This document shows, in pieces, positions 34,758 through 43,334 of a stretch of DNA of 64,000 bases. This DNA comes from Bacillus cereus (GTDB lineage: Bacteria > Bacillota > Bacilli > Bacillales > Bacillaceae_G), in the NCBI RefSeq assembly GCF_002584535.1, contig NZ_NUOT01000035.1:1-64000 (forward strand), written 5' to 3'. Each line of letters begins with the position of its first letter. Position 1 is the first letter of the stretch. A model generated the notes under the pieces. That model saw only the letters and a list, made by a program, of their open reading frames with translations. It was not told the origin of the DNA and searched no databases. Both the position numbers and the translations under genes were made by a program.

Positions 34758-35849
34758 TTGAAAATGAACTATGATGAAAATCCTTTTATTGTGATATGAG
34801 AAGTTACACGAGCTTGCGAATTAAAATGCTTGCATTGTCGAGCTGAAGCGCAGTATAGGAGAGATCCGAGAGAATTAACTTTTCTTGAGGGACAGAAATT
34901 AATTGATGAAATATATGAAATGAACCAGCCGATGCTAGTCTTTTCAGGCGGGGACCCGCTTATGAGAGAAGATATTTATAAGCTAGCAGATTATGCAGTG
35001 CAAAAAGGATTACGTGTTTCGATGACGCCTAGTGCGACTCCGAATGTGACGAAAAAGGCCATTCAAAAGGCAAAGGAAGTTGGACTTGCACGCTGGGCCT
35101 TTAGTGTGGATGGTGCTACAGCTGAGACACACGATCGTTTTCGCGGCACGGCAGGATCTTTTCAGCTTACGATGGATGCGATTCAATATTTAAATGAATT
35201 ACAGATTCCTGTGCAAATTAATACAACCATTTCTAAGTACAATATTCATGAAGTAGAGGAGATGGCAACACTTGTTGAACAATTAGGTGGTGTGCTATGG
35301 AGCGTATTTTTCCTTGTTCCAACTGGAAGAGGAAATATAGATGATATGATTTCGCCGGCAGAACATGAACTTGTATTTCACAAATTATATAAAATAGGGA
35401 AAAAGGCTTCATTTGATATAAAGACAACGGCTGCTCAGCATTACCGGCGCGTTGTGATGCAGCAAAAAAATAATCGGAAAATTCGTTATGAAGATGCACT
35501 GTAAAATGGTTTAACTGGAAAAATTGATGGTTTAGGACGAGCACCCAAAGGAGTTAATGATGGGAATGGTTTTGTGTTTATTTCACACATTGGCGATGTA
35601 TATCCTAGTGGATTATTACCGATTCAAGCTGGGAACGTGAAAGAGCAGCGTTTACGGGATATTTATCGTGATTCTCCAATTTTTCAAGCTTTACGTGATC
35701 CAGATAGCTATAAAGGGAAGTGCGGGAAATGTGAATACCGCTATATATGTGGTGGTTCGCGCTCTAGAGCGTATGCAATAACGGGTGATTATTTAGAAAG
35801 TGAGCCATATTGTGTATATGTACCGAAAGTTTTACGAAGAAAAATATGA
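34758..35849 (+). pseudogene. Radical SAM/SPASM protein gene with two in-frame stops
   Basis: One reading frame runs from TTG 34758/ATG 34764 to TGA-side end 35849 but contains TGA at 34797-34799 and TAA at 35502-35504. The first stop falls in FIVI*EVTRACELKCLHC, where the family has Trp, so TGG became TGA. The second lies in DAL*NGLTGKIDGLG. The radical SAM Cys set (CELKCLHC) and a C-terminal SPASM Cys set (CGKCEYRYICGG) are otherwise intact. The family resembles the NirJ/TIGR04053 peptide- or haem-modifying group. Reinitiation could yield fragments only. Two separate stops argue for a true pseudogene. The sequence is too well kept to be old. Confidence 0.85.
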
Positions 35850-35896
35850 AAATCCTATTGTGTTTTAAAAAAACATCATGTATACTTCTAATTAGT

Positions 35897-35911
35897 TGAT
35901 AACGATTATCA
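35897..35911. promoter_or_regulatory. Orphan Fur box
   Basis: TGATAACGATTATCA matches the 7-1-7 Fur inverted repeat (TGATAAT-N-ATTATCA) with one difference. The nearest genes both end here (radical SAM relic on the left, methyltransferase on the right), so no start lies in reach. Confidence 0.65.
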
Positions 35912-36050
35912 ATATCAACAAAACATTACTCTTCGTTATGTTGGTCATACCCCTTTTGACTGCGTAAGTCAGAGACAAAATGTTGAAATACCTTGTGTCC
36001 TATTCTACAGAATTATGGTAATCTCCAACCTCAACTTATATGCGTTAAGC

Positions 36051-36096
36051 ATGCAAAAAGGATCCTATCCGTGAAAGGATCCTTTTTGCATTATTT
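36051..36096. terminator. Bidirectional terminator
   Basis: ATGCAAAAAGGATCC pairs perfectly with GGATCCTTTTTGCAT. It overlaps the last codons of the methyltransferase. Confidence 0.85.
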
Positions 36097-36885
36097 TGTA
36101 GCAATTAATGTGTACAAACCAGGGATGCGTTCTTCAATTCCTTCTGGGGCTGAAGAAGGAAAGACCCATCGTTGGTGCGGACCATGCTCTTCAGTAAACT
36201 TTTCAATGTGCAGGTTCGCTCCGGCAACTTCTGTAATAATTTCTCCTAACGTCCAGCGACGAATTAGTGTTTTGGGTAGTGTTTCTTGCTTCGTTTTATC
36301 AAGTAGGCTGCTATAAGCAACAGTATCCTCAATAATTTCTTCAAAAAAATAATCTCCGTTTGCCTTAAATTTTGGATCGTCTGTTGCTAATAATTTTGTA
36401 TAAAGGGGATGATAGTCACGAAGTATAAAAGTACCGCCATTTTTTAGTAGTCCCGAGATAAGCTGAAAAAGTGGTTTGAGATCTAAAAAGTAATGAAGTA
36501 CACCTAATTCTAGCAACACAACATCGAATGATTGAGAAGGTGTTATTTCTAACACATCTGAAACGATATATTCAATAGATACTCCCGCGGCATCTGCTAG
36601 TTCAGTTGCATATTTTGCGTTGCTTTCAGAAATATCTACAACGGTTACGTCAGCGCCTAATAATGCGAATGCCACAGCTTTATTTCCTTTTGAGCCGAGT
36701 AAATTGATGATCCGTTTCCCTTGGAGATTCTGTATGTAAGGTAAGTAGTAGGCTACTTCACGAGCGGGATTTTGCATTAGTTTCTTTGCGTATTCCTGTG
36801 GAGTACCGTGCCGATTCGTCCACGCTTCATAAGCAGCTGCACTCCAGCCTTTTTTATTGGCGGTGCTTAATTGTTGTTGATTCAA
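36091..36885 (-). CDS. Class I SAM-dependent methyltransferase
   Basis: 264 residues from TTG (36885), chosen because GGGAG is eight bases upstream; an in-frame GTG three codons earlier touches that site. Motif I is the modified INLLGSKGNKAVAFALLGADVTVVDIS, followed by SFDVVLLELGVLHYFLDLKPLF (motif IV/post-IV). It resembles small-molecule methyltransferases of the UbiE/Tehb-like fold. The substrate is unknown. It is monocistronic with its promoter facing the MetRS leader. Confidence 0.82.
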   Translation of the reverse strand: MNQQQLSTANKKGWSAAAYEAWTNRHGTPQEYAKKLMQNPAREVAYYLPYIQNLQGKRIINLLGSKGNKAVAFALLGADVTVVDISESNAKYATELADAAGVSIEYIVSDVLEITPSQSFDVVLLELGVLHYFLDLKPLFQLISGLLKNGGTFILRDYHPLYTKLLATDDPKFKANGDYFFEEIIEDTVAYSSLLDKTKQETLPKTLIRRWTLGEIITEVAGANLHIEKFTEEHGPHQRWVFPSSAPEGIEERIPGLYTLIATK

Positions 36886-36957
36886 TGAAATCACTCCCTT
36901 TTCTGAACATATAAATATTCGGAAGGGATTTTATATTTCCTTTTTTCGAATAAAAGT

Positions 36958-36986
36958 TTGATTTTTCTGTATTTTAGTCGTAAAAT
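36958..36986 (+). promoter_or_regulatory. Probable promoter of the metS T-box transcript
   Basis: TTGATT (36958-36963), 17-bp spacer and TAAAAT (36981-36986), about 20 bp before the leader. Confidence 0.5.
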
Positions 36987-36999
36987 ACGTGTTATATAT

Positions 37000-37305
37000 G
37001 AAAAGCGTTGAAAAGGAAAAGTAGAGTGAAACCATTCTTTCCAGAGAGCTTCGGAAGCTGAGAAGAAGCAAGAATGTTCATTTGAACAATGGCCTTTGAG
37101 CTTCGTCCTGAACTTATCAAATGGTAATAGTAGGCGGCGACGAGAGTTGGTTCTCGTTATCAAAATCACAGTATAAGAGCATACGATTGCTCCGTACTTG
37201 ATGAGGTCAGTTATGTGAATAGCTGGCGAAATAAGGTGGTACCGCGACTGTTTATACAGCCCCGCCCTTATCTTTTTAAAAGATAGGGGCGGGGCTTTTT
37301 TATAT
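37000..37305 (+). promoter_or_regulatory. T-box riboswitch leader of methionyl-tRNA synthetase
   Basis: Contains AGAGAGCTTC (stem I start), a candidate ATG specifier in the CAATGGCCTTTG segment, the canonical T-box AAGGTGGTACCGCGA (37231-37247 area), and a strong GC-rich terminator (GCCCCGCCCTTATCTTTT with AAAAGATAGGGGCGGGGC). A Met T-box is expected from the gene that follows. The specifier call is by alignment with the tyrS leader. Confidence 0.85.
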
Positions 37306-37324
37306 TTAAAAGGAGGAATGTAAG

Positions 37325-38959
37325 GTGAGTATTTTTATTGGAGGAGCTTGGCCATATGCGAATGGATCTTTACATCTTGGGCATGTTGCGTCCTTGTTAT
37401 CAGGGGACATTTTAGCGCGTTATTATAGAGCAAAAGGAGAGCGCGTTCTTTACGTATCAGGAAGCGATTGTAATGGAACACCGATTGCCATTCGGGCAAA
37501 ACAAGAAGGGGTTACTGCAAAAGAAATTGCTGATTATTATCATGAAGAGTTTGAGCGATGTTTTCAGCAGATTGGTTTTACGTATGATTGTTATACGCGT
37601 ACAGATGCGCAGCACCATCATGAAACAGTACAAAAGATTTTCTTACGTTTATTAGAAGAAGGTTTTATTTATAAAAAGGTAGTGGAACAAGCATACTGCG
37701 AAACGTGTGCACAATTTTTACCAGATCGATATGTAGAGGGAGTTTGTCCACATTGTCATGAACCGGCGCGCGGAGATCAATGTGATGCTTGCTCGGCCAT
37801 TTTAGATCCACTTGATTTATTAGAAAAGAAGTGTAAGCTATGTGGAAATACGCCAGCAGTTAAGGAAACAGAGCATTTCTATTTTGCATTGCATAAATTT
37901 CAAGAACAGATGAAAGATGTAGTAACAGCTGCAAAACAAAAAGGAACATGGCGTGATAATGCCATTCAATTAACGGAGCGTTACTTACAAGAAGGATTAC
38001 AGGACAGGGCTGTATCACGTGATTTACCAATTGGAGTACCAATTCCAGTGAAGGGATATGAGGATAAGAAAATTTACGTGTGGATTGAAGCAGTTTCAGG
38101 TTATTATTCAGCAAGTAAACGATGGTCTGAAGAAACAGGGGAAGATGACGGGGAGTTCTGGAGTAGTAATGCGAAGACATATTATGTGCACGGTAAGGAC
38201 AATATCCCGTTCCATTCTATTATTTGGCCAGCTGTATTATTTGGAATCGGAGAAAAGGCAATTCCTCGTCATATTGTATCCAATGAATATTTAACGGTCG
38301 AGAAACGGAAGTTATCAACAAGTAAAAACTGGGCTGTATGGGTACCTGATATATTAGAGCGGTATGATTCAGATTCGATTCGGTATTTCTTAACGATTAA
38401 TGCACCAGAAAATCGTGATACAGATTTTTCTTGGCGAGAATTTATTTATAGTCACAATAGTGAGCTTCTAGGTGCATATGGGAATTTTGTGAACCGTACA
38501 CTGAAATTCATTGAGAAGTATTATGACGGTGTAGTACCGAATAGAAAAGTAAATGTAGAGCTGAAAGCAAGAATAGAGGAATTATATCAGAAAGTAGGAG
38601 ATGCAATTGAACAGGCTCATTTTAAAGTAGCGCTGGAAACAATATTTGAAACGGTGCGCTTTGCAAATAAATATTTTGATGAGCGAGCGCCTTGGAAACA
38701 AAGGGAGGAAGACCCTATTGCTTGTGAAGATACAATTTCTCATTGTGTATATTTCATTGTGAATTTTGCGCAGTTACTTGAGCCGTTTTTACCATTTTCT
38801 AGTGAAAGAGTGCGGGATATATTATCAATTACAAGTGTGAACTGGAAATGCGAAAATACATTGCCAGAGCGAATCAGTCATGTGCAGCCATTGTTTGAGC
38901 GAATTGATATAAAGCAAATTGAAACAGAGATAGAAAAGCTATACGGAGCATTAAAGTAA
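37325..38959 (+). CDS. metG: Methionyl-tRNA synthetase, second (MetRS2-like) type
   Basis: 544 residues. Class I with HLGH, two Cys4 zinc knuckles (CETCAQF...[19 protein letters not shown]...CKLCG), a variant KMSKS (KRKLSTSKN) and an anticodon-binding helical domain. It lacks the C-terminal EMAP/Trbp111 tRNA-binding domain of the main Bacillus MetRS. Published work on B. anthracis describes an extra, drug-insensitive MetRS2 of this type. GTG (37325) follows AAAGGAGG. It charges tRNA-Met. Whether it is a second copy depends on another metG elsewhere, which I cannot see. A T-box controls it. Confidence 0.9.
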   Translation: MSIFIGGAWPYANGSLHLGHVASLLSGDILARYYRAKGERVLYVSGSDCNGTPIAIRAKQEGVTAKEIADYYHEEFERCFQQIGFTYDCYTRTDAQHHHETVQKIFLRLLEEGFIYKKVVEQAYCETCAQFLPDRYVEGVCPHCHEPARGDQCDACSAILDPLDLLEKKCKLCGNTPAVKETEHFYFALHKFQEQMKDVVTAAKQKGTWRDNAIQLTERYLQEGLQDRAVSRDLPIGVPIPVKGYEDKKIYVWIEAVSGYYSASKRWSEETGEDDGEFWSSNAKTYYVHGKDNIPFHSIIWPAVLFGIGEKAIPRHIVSNEYLTVEKRKLSTSKNWAVWVPDILERYDSDSIRYFLTINAPENRDTDFSWREFIYSHNSELLGAYGNFVNRTLKFIEKYYDGVVPNRKVNVELKARIEELYQKVGDAIEQAHFKVALETIFETVRFANKYFDERAPWKQREEDPIACEDTISHCVYFIVNFAQLLEPFLPFSSERVRDILSITSVNWKCENTLPERISHVQPLFERIDIKQIETEIEKLYGALK

Positions 38960-38987
38960 GAAGAGCACATGATGTGCTCTTTTTTTA
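38960..38987 (+). terminator. Terminator after metG
   Basis: AAGAGCACAT pairs with ATGTGCTCTT, then a T run. Its tail overlaps the end of the convergent DMT transporter gene. Confidence 0.8.
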
Positions 38988-39887
38988 GGCGCTTTGTTCC
39001 ACGTTCCGTCTCTTTTCTCTTCGTGCTGTAAGAATTTGCGGTGTAAAAATACCAATCAATATAAAAATGATGCCGAGCCATTGCAATAGCGATACGACTT
39101 CATGAACAAGTGTAATAGAAGCGATGATTGCTGTTGGTAGTTCAGCAGCACCTAAAATCGTTCCAAGTCCTGTTCCTACTTTTGGGACACCGATTGAGAA
39201 GCAAATAACTGGTACAATAACACCGAAAAATCCAAGGAAGAAAGCATATTTCCATAATCCAGCCTGCAAGGCACCGTCTGTTAAGAAGGTTGGAGGAAAG
39301 ATTAAGCAAACAATCAGTGTAGCACTTGTTGTCATAAGGAAGCTTTTTGTATACGGTGGTACAGTTGTAGCAACGCGTCCACTAGCAAAGATATAAAAAG
39401 AAAAAGAGACAGCGGCTAATAGTCCAAAGATAATGCCTTTTGTAGAGAAGTTTTGTCCGAGCCCTTCAAACACGCCACCTGCAAATAATGTTCCGGCAAA
39501 TAAAATGAGAATCGAGCTTACCTTTTCCCGGCTTGGTAACGTTTTGTTAGCGACGGCTTCAATGACAACCCCAATCCATGTAAATTGAAAAAGTAAAACA
39601 ACGGCGATAGAAGCGGGTAATTCTTCTACAGAAATTGCGTAGAAAATTCCGGTCATGCTCATTGTTGTTCCGACAGCTAATAAAGAAAATGTTTGTTTTT
39701 TCGAGATGTTATGACGAGAGAAGAATAGAACAAGTAATAAAAGTCCAATCCAGCCAAATACATATTGTCCACCTAATAGCTCATGCGCAGAAAAACCATT
39801 CATAAAGCCGAGTTTGAAAATTGTCGAAAGTACGCCATAGCTGCAGGCGCCAAATAAAACTAATAATGAAAACTTAAATTTCTCCAT
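38985..39887 (-). CDS. DMT-superfamily (EamA) transporter
   Basis: 300 residues with ten predicted helices in two EamA repeats (about 5-145 and 150-295), ending in TARREKRRNVEQSA. EamA proteins export or import metabolites, often amino acids. The substrate is unknown. ATG (39887) follows AAGGAGG. It sits behind an unusual leader of about 240 nt with a terminator placed just before the ribosome binding site, so its expression probably depends on an antitermination event. The gene is convergent with metG. Confidence 0.87.
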   Translation of the reverse strand: MEKFKFSLLVLFGACSYGVLSTIFKLGFMNGFSAHELLGGQYVFGWIGLLLLVLFFSRHNISKKQTFSLLAVGTTMSMTGIFYAISVEELPASIAVVLLFQFTWIGVVIEAVANKTLPSREKVSSILILFAGTLFAGGVFEGLGQNFSTKGIIFGLLAAVSFSFYIFASGRVATTVPPYTKSFLMTTSATLIVCLIFPPTFLTDGALQAGLWKYAFFLGFFGVIVPVICFSIGVPKVGTGLGTILGAAELPTAIIASITLVHEVVSLLQWLGIIFILIGIFTPQILTARREKRRNVEQSA

Positions 39888-39907
39888 AAAAATCCTCCTT
39901 TATAAAT

Positions 39908-40150
39908 AAAAAACGCCCGCTGTCCAATAAAGGACAACGGGCGAACGAAACAGAGTAAAAACTCTACAAAATTCCGCCACTCACAAAAGGGTGTGAGTTT
40001 GGGTATAGAATAATTAAAAACTGATAGATCCTTTTCTGCGCCATGCCAAGTGAACCAAAAAAAGAAAACGAGAGCAGGTTACAGTTTGTTCTTCATAGTC
40101 GCGACTTATACGCTTGAAAATCAAAGTAGGTCTGATTGTAGTTTATAGCA
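39908..40150 (-). promoter_or_regulatory. Uncharacterised transcription-attenuator leader of the DMT transporter
   Basis: On the minus strand the leader ends with a strong terminator (CGCCCGTTGTCC / GGACAGCGGGCG, T run; 39943-39908) only 10 bp ahead of the gene's AAGGAGG. Upstream hairpins include CTCACA/TGTGAG at about 39979-39998 and AGAG/CTCT next to the terminator. A possible leader ORF of 26 codons lies at 40044-39964. No T-box, SAM, lysine, purine or guanidine-I signature is recognised. The boundaries are approximate. Confidence 0.6.
39964..40044 (-). CDS. Possible leader peptide of the DMT attenuator (26 aa)
   Basis: ATG (40044) to TAG (39966-39964). The peptide starts MAQKRIYQF, carries PNSHPFVSGG near the end and is hydrophobic in the middle. 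Its stop lies directly upstream of the terminator hairpin, the layout of a ribosome-mediated attenuator. The ribosome binding site is weak. It is listed as a hypothesis. Confidence 0.3.
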   Translation of the reverse strand: MAQKRIYQFLIILYPNSHPFVSGGIL

Positions 40151-40164
40151 ATCCCTTTTACATT

Positions 40165-40508
40165 TTCAATATAAAATACATGTAATGTTTTTCACAAGTC
40201 TTTGTGCTTCTTTAGAAGTTACGTGTATTCCATAAAATAAGAAGCTTTATAGAATTATCGGTGAGGAAAATGACGAAAAACGCTATTTTTTCATACATAA
40301 TGAAGGAAAAATGGAAAAAAACGAAAATATATAATAGTTATTAGGGAATTTTGCATGAATATAGTTTATTTTGGTAGTTTCCTTACAAAAATGTAAGCTA
40401 AATGTAAGCTATTGTGATAGTTATTTCGACAATTTTTTTATACAATAATAATAACAGTTCGTACGTGATGGTGGATGCTGTAGATAAGAGCGAAAAGGAG
40501 AGATCGAC
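40165..40508 (+). other. Gap between the divergent DMT and DedA genes
   Basis: AT-rich with no credible ORF. It must hold the promoters of both genes; TACAAT-like -10 elements are numerous near 40440. A GGAG-type ribosome site (AAAAGGAGAGATCGAC) precedes DedA. Confidence 0.4.
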
Positions 40509-41123
40509 ATGGAATGGATTCATGAGTTATTTCAGCAATACGGTTATTGTGTAGTACTTTTTGGCTTGCTATTAGAGTATATTGCCCTTCCGTTTCCTGG
40601 AGAGCCAACACTAGCATACGCAGGGTTTTTGGCGCAAAAAGGAGATTTGCACTTACCTATTTTAATTATTTTGTCATTTATTGGTACAAGTGTTGGGATG
40701 ACAATTCAGTACTTTTTAGGAAATAAACTAGGTATGCCTTTTGTACAGAAATATGGGAAGTATGTGTTTTTAACACAAAGAAAAATTGATTTAACAAGAA
40801 TGTGGTTTGATAAATATGGATATTTCCTTATCTTTATCGGATTCTTTATTCCAGGCGTACGTCACTTTACAGGATACTTTGCAGGGATTATTAATTTGCC
40901 GTTCCGTCGCTTTGCAATGACGATTTACGCTGGTGCACTATTCTGGGTATCTTTCTTCTTAATTGGTGGTTATTGGTTAGGTGGAAACTTACATGATATT
41001 TTTGGATTGCTTGAACAGCACATTGGAAAAATTATCTTCGGAGTCATCGTTATTGTAGCGGTTACGTTAGGCGTTCGTTTCCGTAAACAATTAAAACGCG
41101 TATTTGTACAAAGTGTAAATTAA
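40509..41123 (+). CDS. DedA-family membrane protein
   Basis: 204 residues, about five to six helices. The DedA (SNARE-associated Golgi protein) core is visible: LPFPGEPTLAYAGFLAQKG with the membrane-embedded acidic residue, and FIPGVRHFTGYFAGIINLPFRRF with the conserved arginine. DedA proteins include undecaprenyl phosphate and phospholipid translocases that recycle lipid carriers across the membrane. ATG (40509) follows AAAGGAGAG. It is monocistronic. Which lipid it moves is not known. Confidence 0.9.
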   Translation: MEWIHELFQQYGYCVVLFGLLLEYIALPFPGEPTLAYAGFLAQKGDLHLPILIILSFIGTSVGMTIQYFLGNKLGMPFVQKYGKYVFLTQRKIDLTRMWFDKYGYFLIFIGFFIPGVRHFTGYFAGIINLPFRRFAMTIYAGALFWVSFFLIGGYWLGGNLHDIFGLLEQHIGKIIFGVIVIVAVTLGVRFRKQLKRVFVQSVN

Positions 41124-41152
41124 TATGGAATCCATTCTATGTCGAAAATTGG

Positions 41153-41184
41153 AAGAACAGTGCGAGCGAGCACTGTTCTTTTTT
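41153..41184 (+). terminator. Terminator after dedA
   Basis: AAGAACAGTGC pairs with GCACTGTTCTT, followed by T residues. Confidence 0.85.
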
Positions 41185-41187
41185 ATT

Positions 41188-41290
41188 GAAATCTAGCTCC
41201 ATCCCCTCACATTCTGAGCGAGCCGCTTATGCTTTTTATCCTAAAATCCCCGCCTCAAGATTCAGAGAGAAATAGGGAAGCTAGGTGGGG
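41188..41290. repeat. Partial copy of the dispersed intergenic repeat
   Basis: ATTCTGAGCGAGCCGCTTAT (41211 on) matches ATTCTGACCGAGCCGCTTGC at 29831 with three differences, and the next bases (GCTTTTTATC) also align. It is preceded by TCTAGCTCC, a motif also present in the first block. No ORF. Confidence 0.5.
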
Positions 41291-41295
41291 GTAGT

Positions 41296-42072
41296 TCAAT
41301 GTATGTTCCATTTTGCTTTTATTTTACCTGTAAGGTTTTCACCGGTAACTACAATATAATAGGTTCCTGTTTTTGTTGCTGCGAGTTGATAAGTATCTGT
41401 ATTTATTTCGGAAACAGGTACGTTTTTGTTAAATTCACTAGCAAAGTGGAGACCATGACCATAGCTATTATTTCCCCCAACTAAAAATTGAACATTCATT
41501 TCAATAATTGCTCCCTCTTTAGCATAAATAGGGATTTTATGTTTCCCATTAAAATAGGAGAAGGTTGCTTCAAATTCATTTTCTGTCGTGTGTTCCACCC
41601 ATTGTTCCTTCTTTGTAAAATCGATTGCTGCAATTGTAATAAATAAAATGGGAATGAGAATAGGGATACTATAGCGAAACCATTTTGCTTTTTGAGCGAT
41701 ATATGTGCATAAGTAAAAGAAAAGAGCACATATTGCTCCAATTGAACCTGCAATGAAATAGATGATAAATGGATCGCTACTAAACAACGGAAAAGGAAGA
41801 AAAAATAGATAACCAAAAATGATATACAGTAATGCTTTTTTTGTAATGTTTGTTTGTTTTAGAGCGAGTTTATCAATAATGAATGAGCACAAAATAGCAT
41901 AGCAAAAGAGAGCATAGAACCAAGGGTTATACAGTAATGCAGATAATAACGCTGAGAGTTTATAGAAATCAAAGCTATCTTGTATAAAGAAAAAAAGTAT
42001 AACAGAAAAAGAGAGAAAACAGGCGGCACAAAGTTTGATGAGAAGATCAGAAAAAATCTTTTTTTTATCCAT
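41296..42072 (-). CDS. Membrane protein with extracellular C-terminal beta domain, unknown function
   Basis: 258 residues. Five or so hydrophobic helices in the first 165 residues, then an extracytoplasmic domain of about 90 residues (EHTTENEFEATFSYFNGKHKIPIYAKEG to the end) that looks like a small beta-sandwich of pre-peptidase type (TGTYYIVVTGENLTGKIKAKW). ATG (42072) follows GAGGTG. No family recognised beyond that. It sits alone, ahead of a terminator-free 3' side that abuts an intergenic repeat. Confidence 0.65.
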   Translation of the reverse strand: MDKKKIFSDLLIKLCAACFLSFSVILFFFIQDSFDFYKLSALLSALLYNPWFYALFCYAILCSFIIDKLALKQTNITKKALLYIIFGYLFFLPFPLFSSDPFIIYFIAGSIGAICALFFYLCTYIAQKAKWFRYSIPILIPILFITIAAIDFTKKEQWVEHTTENEFEATFSYFNGKHKIPIYAKEGAIIEMNVQFLVGGNNSYGHGLHFASEFNKNVPVSEINTDTYQLAATKTGTYYIVVTGENLTGKIKAKWNIH

Positions 42073-42181
42073 AGTTCACCTCGCATATTATGTGTTTTAA
42101 ATATATTAGATAGAACTTTTTAATATGAATGCATAATTATTTTTGATACATATCAATGTCAAAATGGAAATTATAATTGAT

Positions 42182-42220
42182 AAAAAAGAGGCTGGAAGAT
42201 TTATCTTCCAGCCTCTTTTT
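42182..42220 (-). terminator. Terminator for the 128-aa membrane protein gene
   Basis: A stem of at least 14 bp (GAGGCTGGAAGAT / ATCTTCCAGCCTC) flanked by A and T runs. Confidence 0.85.
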
Positions 42221-42221
42221 A

Positions 42222-42608
42222 TTAAGAATTGCTCTCGATTCCTCGGCTATTCTCTTCTTCAGAATCTTGCAATAGGTTAAATACATCTGCCAAGCAAAAG
42301 GCGATAAACCAAGTCCAAAGACCGTGGAAGACAGCTGAGCTTAATTGAAGTGGTAATGTATAGTTTGTCATTGAGTAGGAAATACATCCCCCAACGATTC
42401 CGATCATTGTTAATAGCATTGTTTTTTGTGCATTTTCTTCTGGATTAAAGAGGAAAAAAATGTATCCGCCTAATATTGAAGCGCTTACAGCGGATTCGAT
42501 TCCATTAAAAATGATATGTTCTCCAAGCTGAATGTTTGTCCAGAAGCAAATCATGCCTCCAATGATAGCAAACAGGGCAGCTACCATGTACCGTATATGC
42601 TGATTCAT
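42222..42608 (-). CDS. Four-helix membrane protein, unknown function
   Basis: 128 residues with four hydrophobic segments (YMVAALFAIIGGMICFW, ASILGGYIFFLF, TMIGIVGGCISYSM, GLWTWFIAFCLADVF) and an acidic, serine-rich C-terminus. ATG (42608) follows AAGGAG. Not recognised. Its neighbours are also small membrane proteins of unknown role. It ends in a strong terminator. About 360 bp of AT-rich DNA up to the next gene (42609-42969) contains no feature I can support. Confidence 0.7.
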   Translation of the reverse strand: MNQHIRYMVAALFAIIGGMICFWTNIQLGEHIIFNGIESAVSASILGGYIFFLFNPEENAQKTMLLTMIGIVGGCISYSMTNYTLPLQLSSAVFHGLWTWFIAFCLADVFNLLQDSEEENSRGIESNS

Positions 42609-42969
42609 ATGTTCATCTCCTTATGTAATAAGATGATTTGGAAGTCAAAAAGGTAGGTATAGTAAGTAAATAGAAGTTAATTTTAATTGTGTGAATCTTT
42701 TTGATAAAAGATTAATAGAAGAATAACTAAGATGGTTGTCTTTTTTTTTTACGGTGTGACAATTATAACTGAAATATACCTGACTTCTCATTTCTTTTTT
42801 TGTAAGTCTTACTGTATTATAACATATTTAGCTTAATAATAATAGAATTATCTGATTTTGTAATAAGTGTAAAATAATTTTAAGAAATAAAGTATATGGA
42901 TTAATATTCCATTTTATTGTACAATTAATTTAATTGAATTTTTAGTTAATTTAAAAGGGAGGGCATTAG

Positions 42970-43239
42970 ATGGGGACACAAAAGCAGCATATCATAGTTA
43001 CACCTACGAAAAGTATAGGCATTTCTTTAGTATTAACGTTTTTGTTTGGTTCTTTTGGAATGTTGTATTCAACAATTATTGGTGCAATTATTATGATTAT
43101 TATTGAGTTAATTGTTGGTATTGTAACATTTGGTATAGGGCTTTTTGTTACACATTTTATTTGTATGGTTTGGGGAGCAATTGCCGCTCATAATTACAAT
43201 CAAAGATTATTGAGTGGAACGAATACTTATACATCATAA
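42970..43239 (+). CDS. Small two-helix membrane protein
   Basis: 89 residues: a polar N-terminus (TQKQHIIVTPTKS), two long hydrophobic helices with glycine-rich turn (FLFGSFGMLYSTIIGAIIMIIIELIVGIVTFGIGLFVTHF) and a short polar tail ending NTYTS. ATG (42970) follows GGGAGGG. The layout resembles small TM2-like or superinfection-immunity-like proteins but I cannot assign a family. It is monocistronic. Confidence 0.7.
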   Translation: MGTQKQHIIVTPTKSIGISLVLTFLFGSFGMLYSTIIGAIIMIIIELIVGIVTFGIGLFVTHFICMVWGAIAAHNYNQRLLSGTNTYTS

Positions 43240-43294
43240 TTTAGCTGGCATAAGTAATTGATATGAACGAACATGCCGGCCATTGGTAATGAGG

Positions 43295-43334
43295 TAAAAA
43301 AAGACGCAAGGAATTGTAATTCCTTGCGTCTTCT
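43295..43334. terminator. Bidirectional terminator
   Basis: AAGACGCAAGGAATT pairs perfectly with AATTCCTTGCGTCTT, loop GT. Confidence 0.85.

Noticed and set aside
34797-34799. Recoding of TGA as tryptophan or selenocysteine in the radical SAM gene
   Set aside because: A second stop (TAA) occurs in the same frame, and all other genes in the window use TGA as a stop.
36891-37169. 92-codon minus-strand ORF
   Set aside because: It overlaps the MetRS T-box leader and promoter and has no family signal.
39900-40150. T-box or S-box ahead of the DMT transporter
   Set aside because: Neither the GGTGG-ACC-type T-box nor S-box conserved stretches are present on the minus strand.
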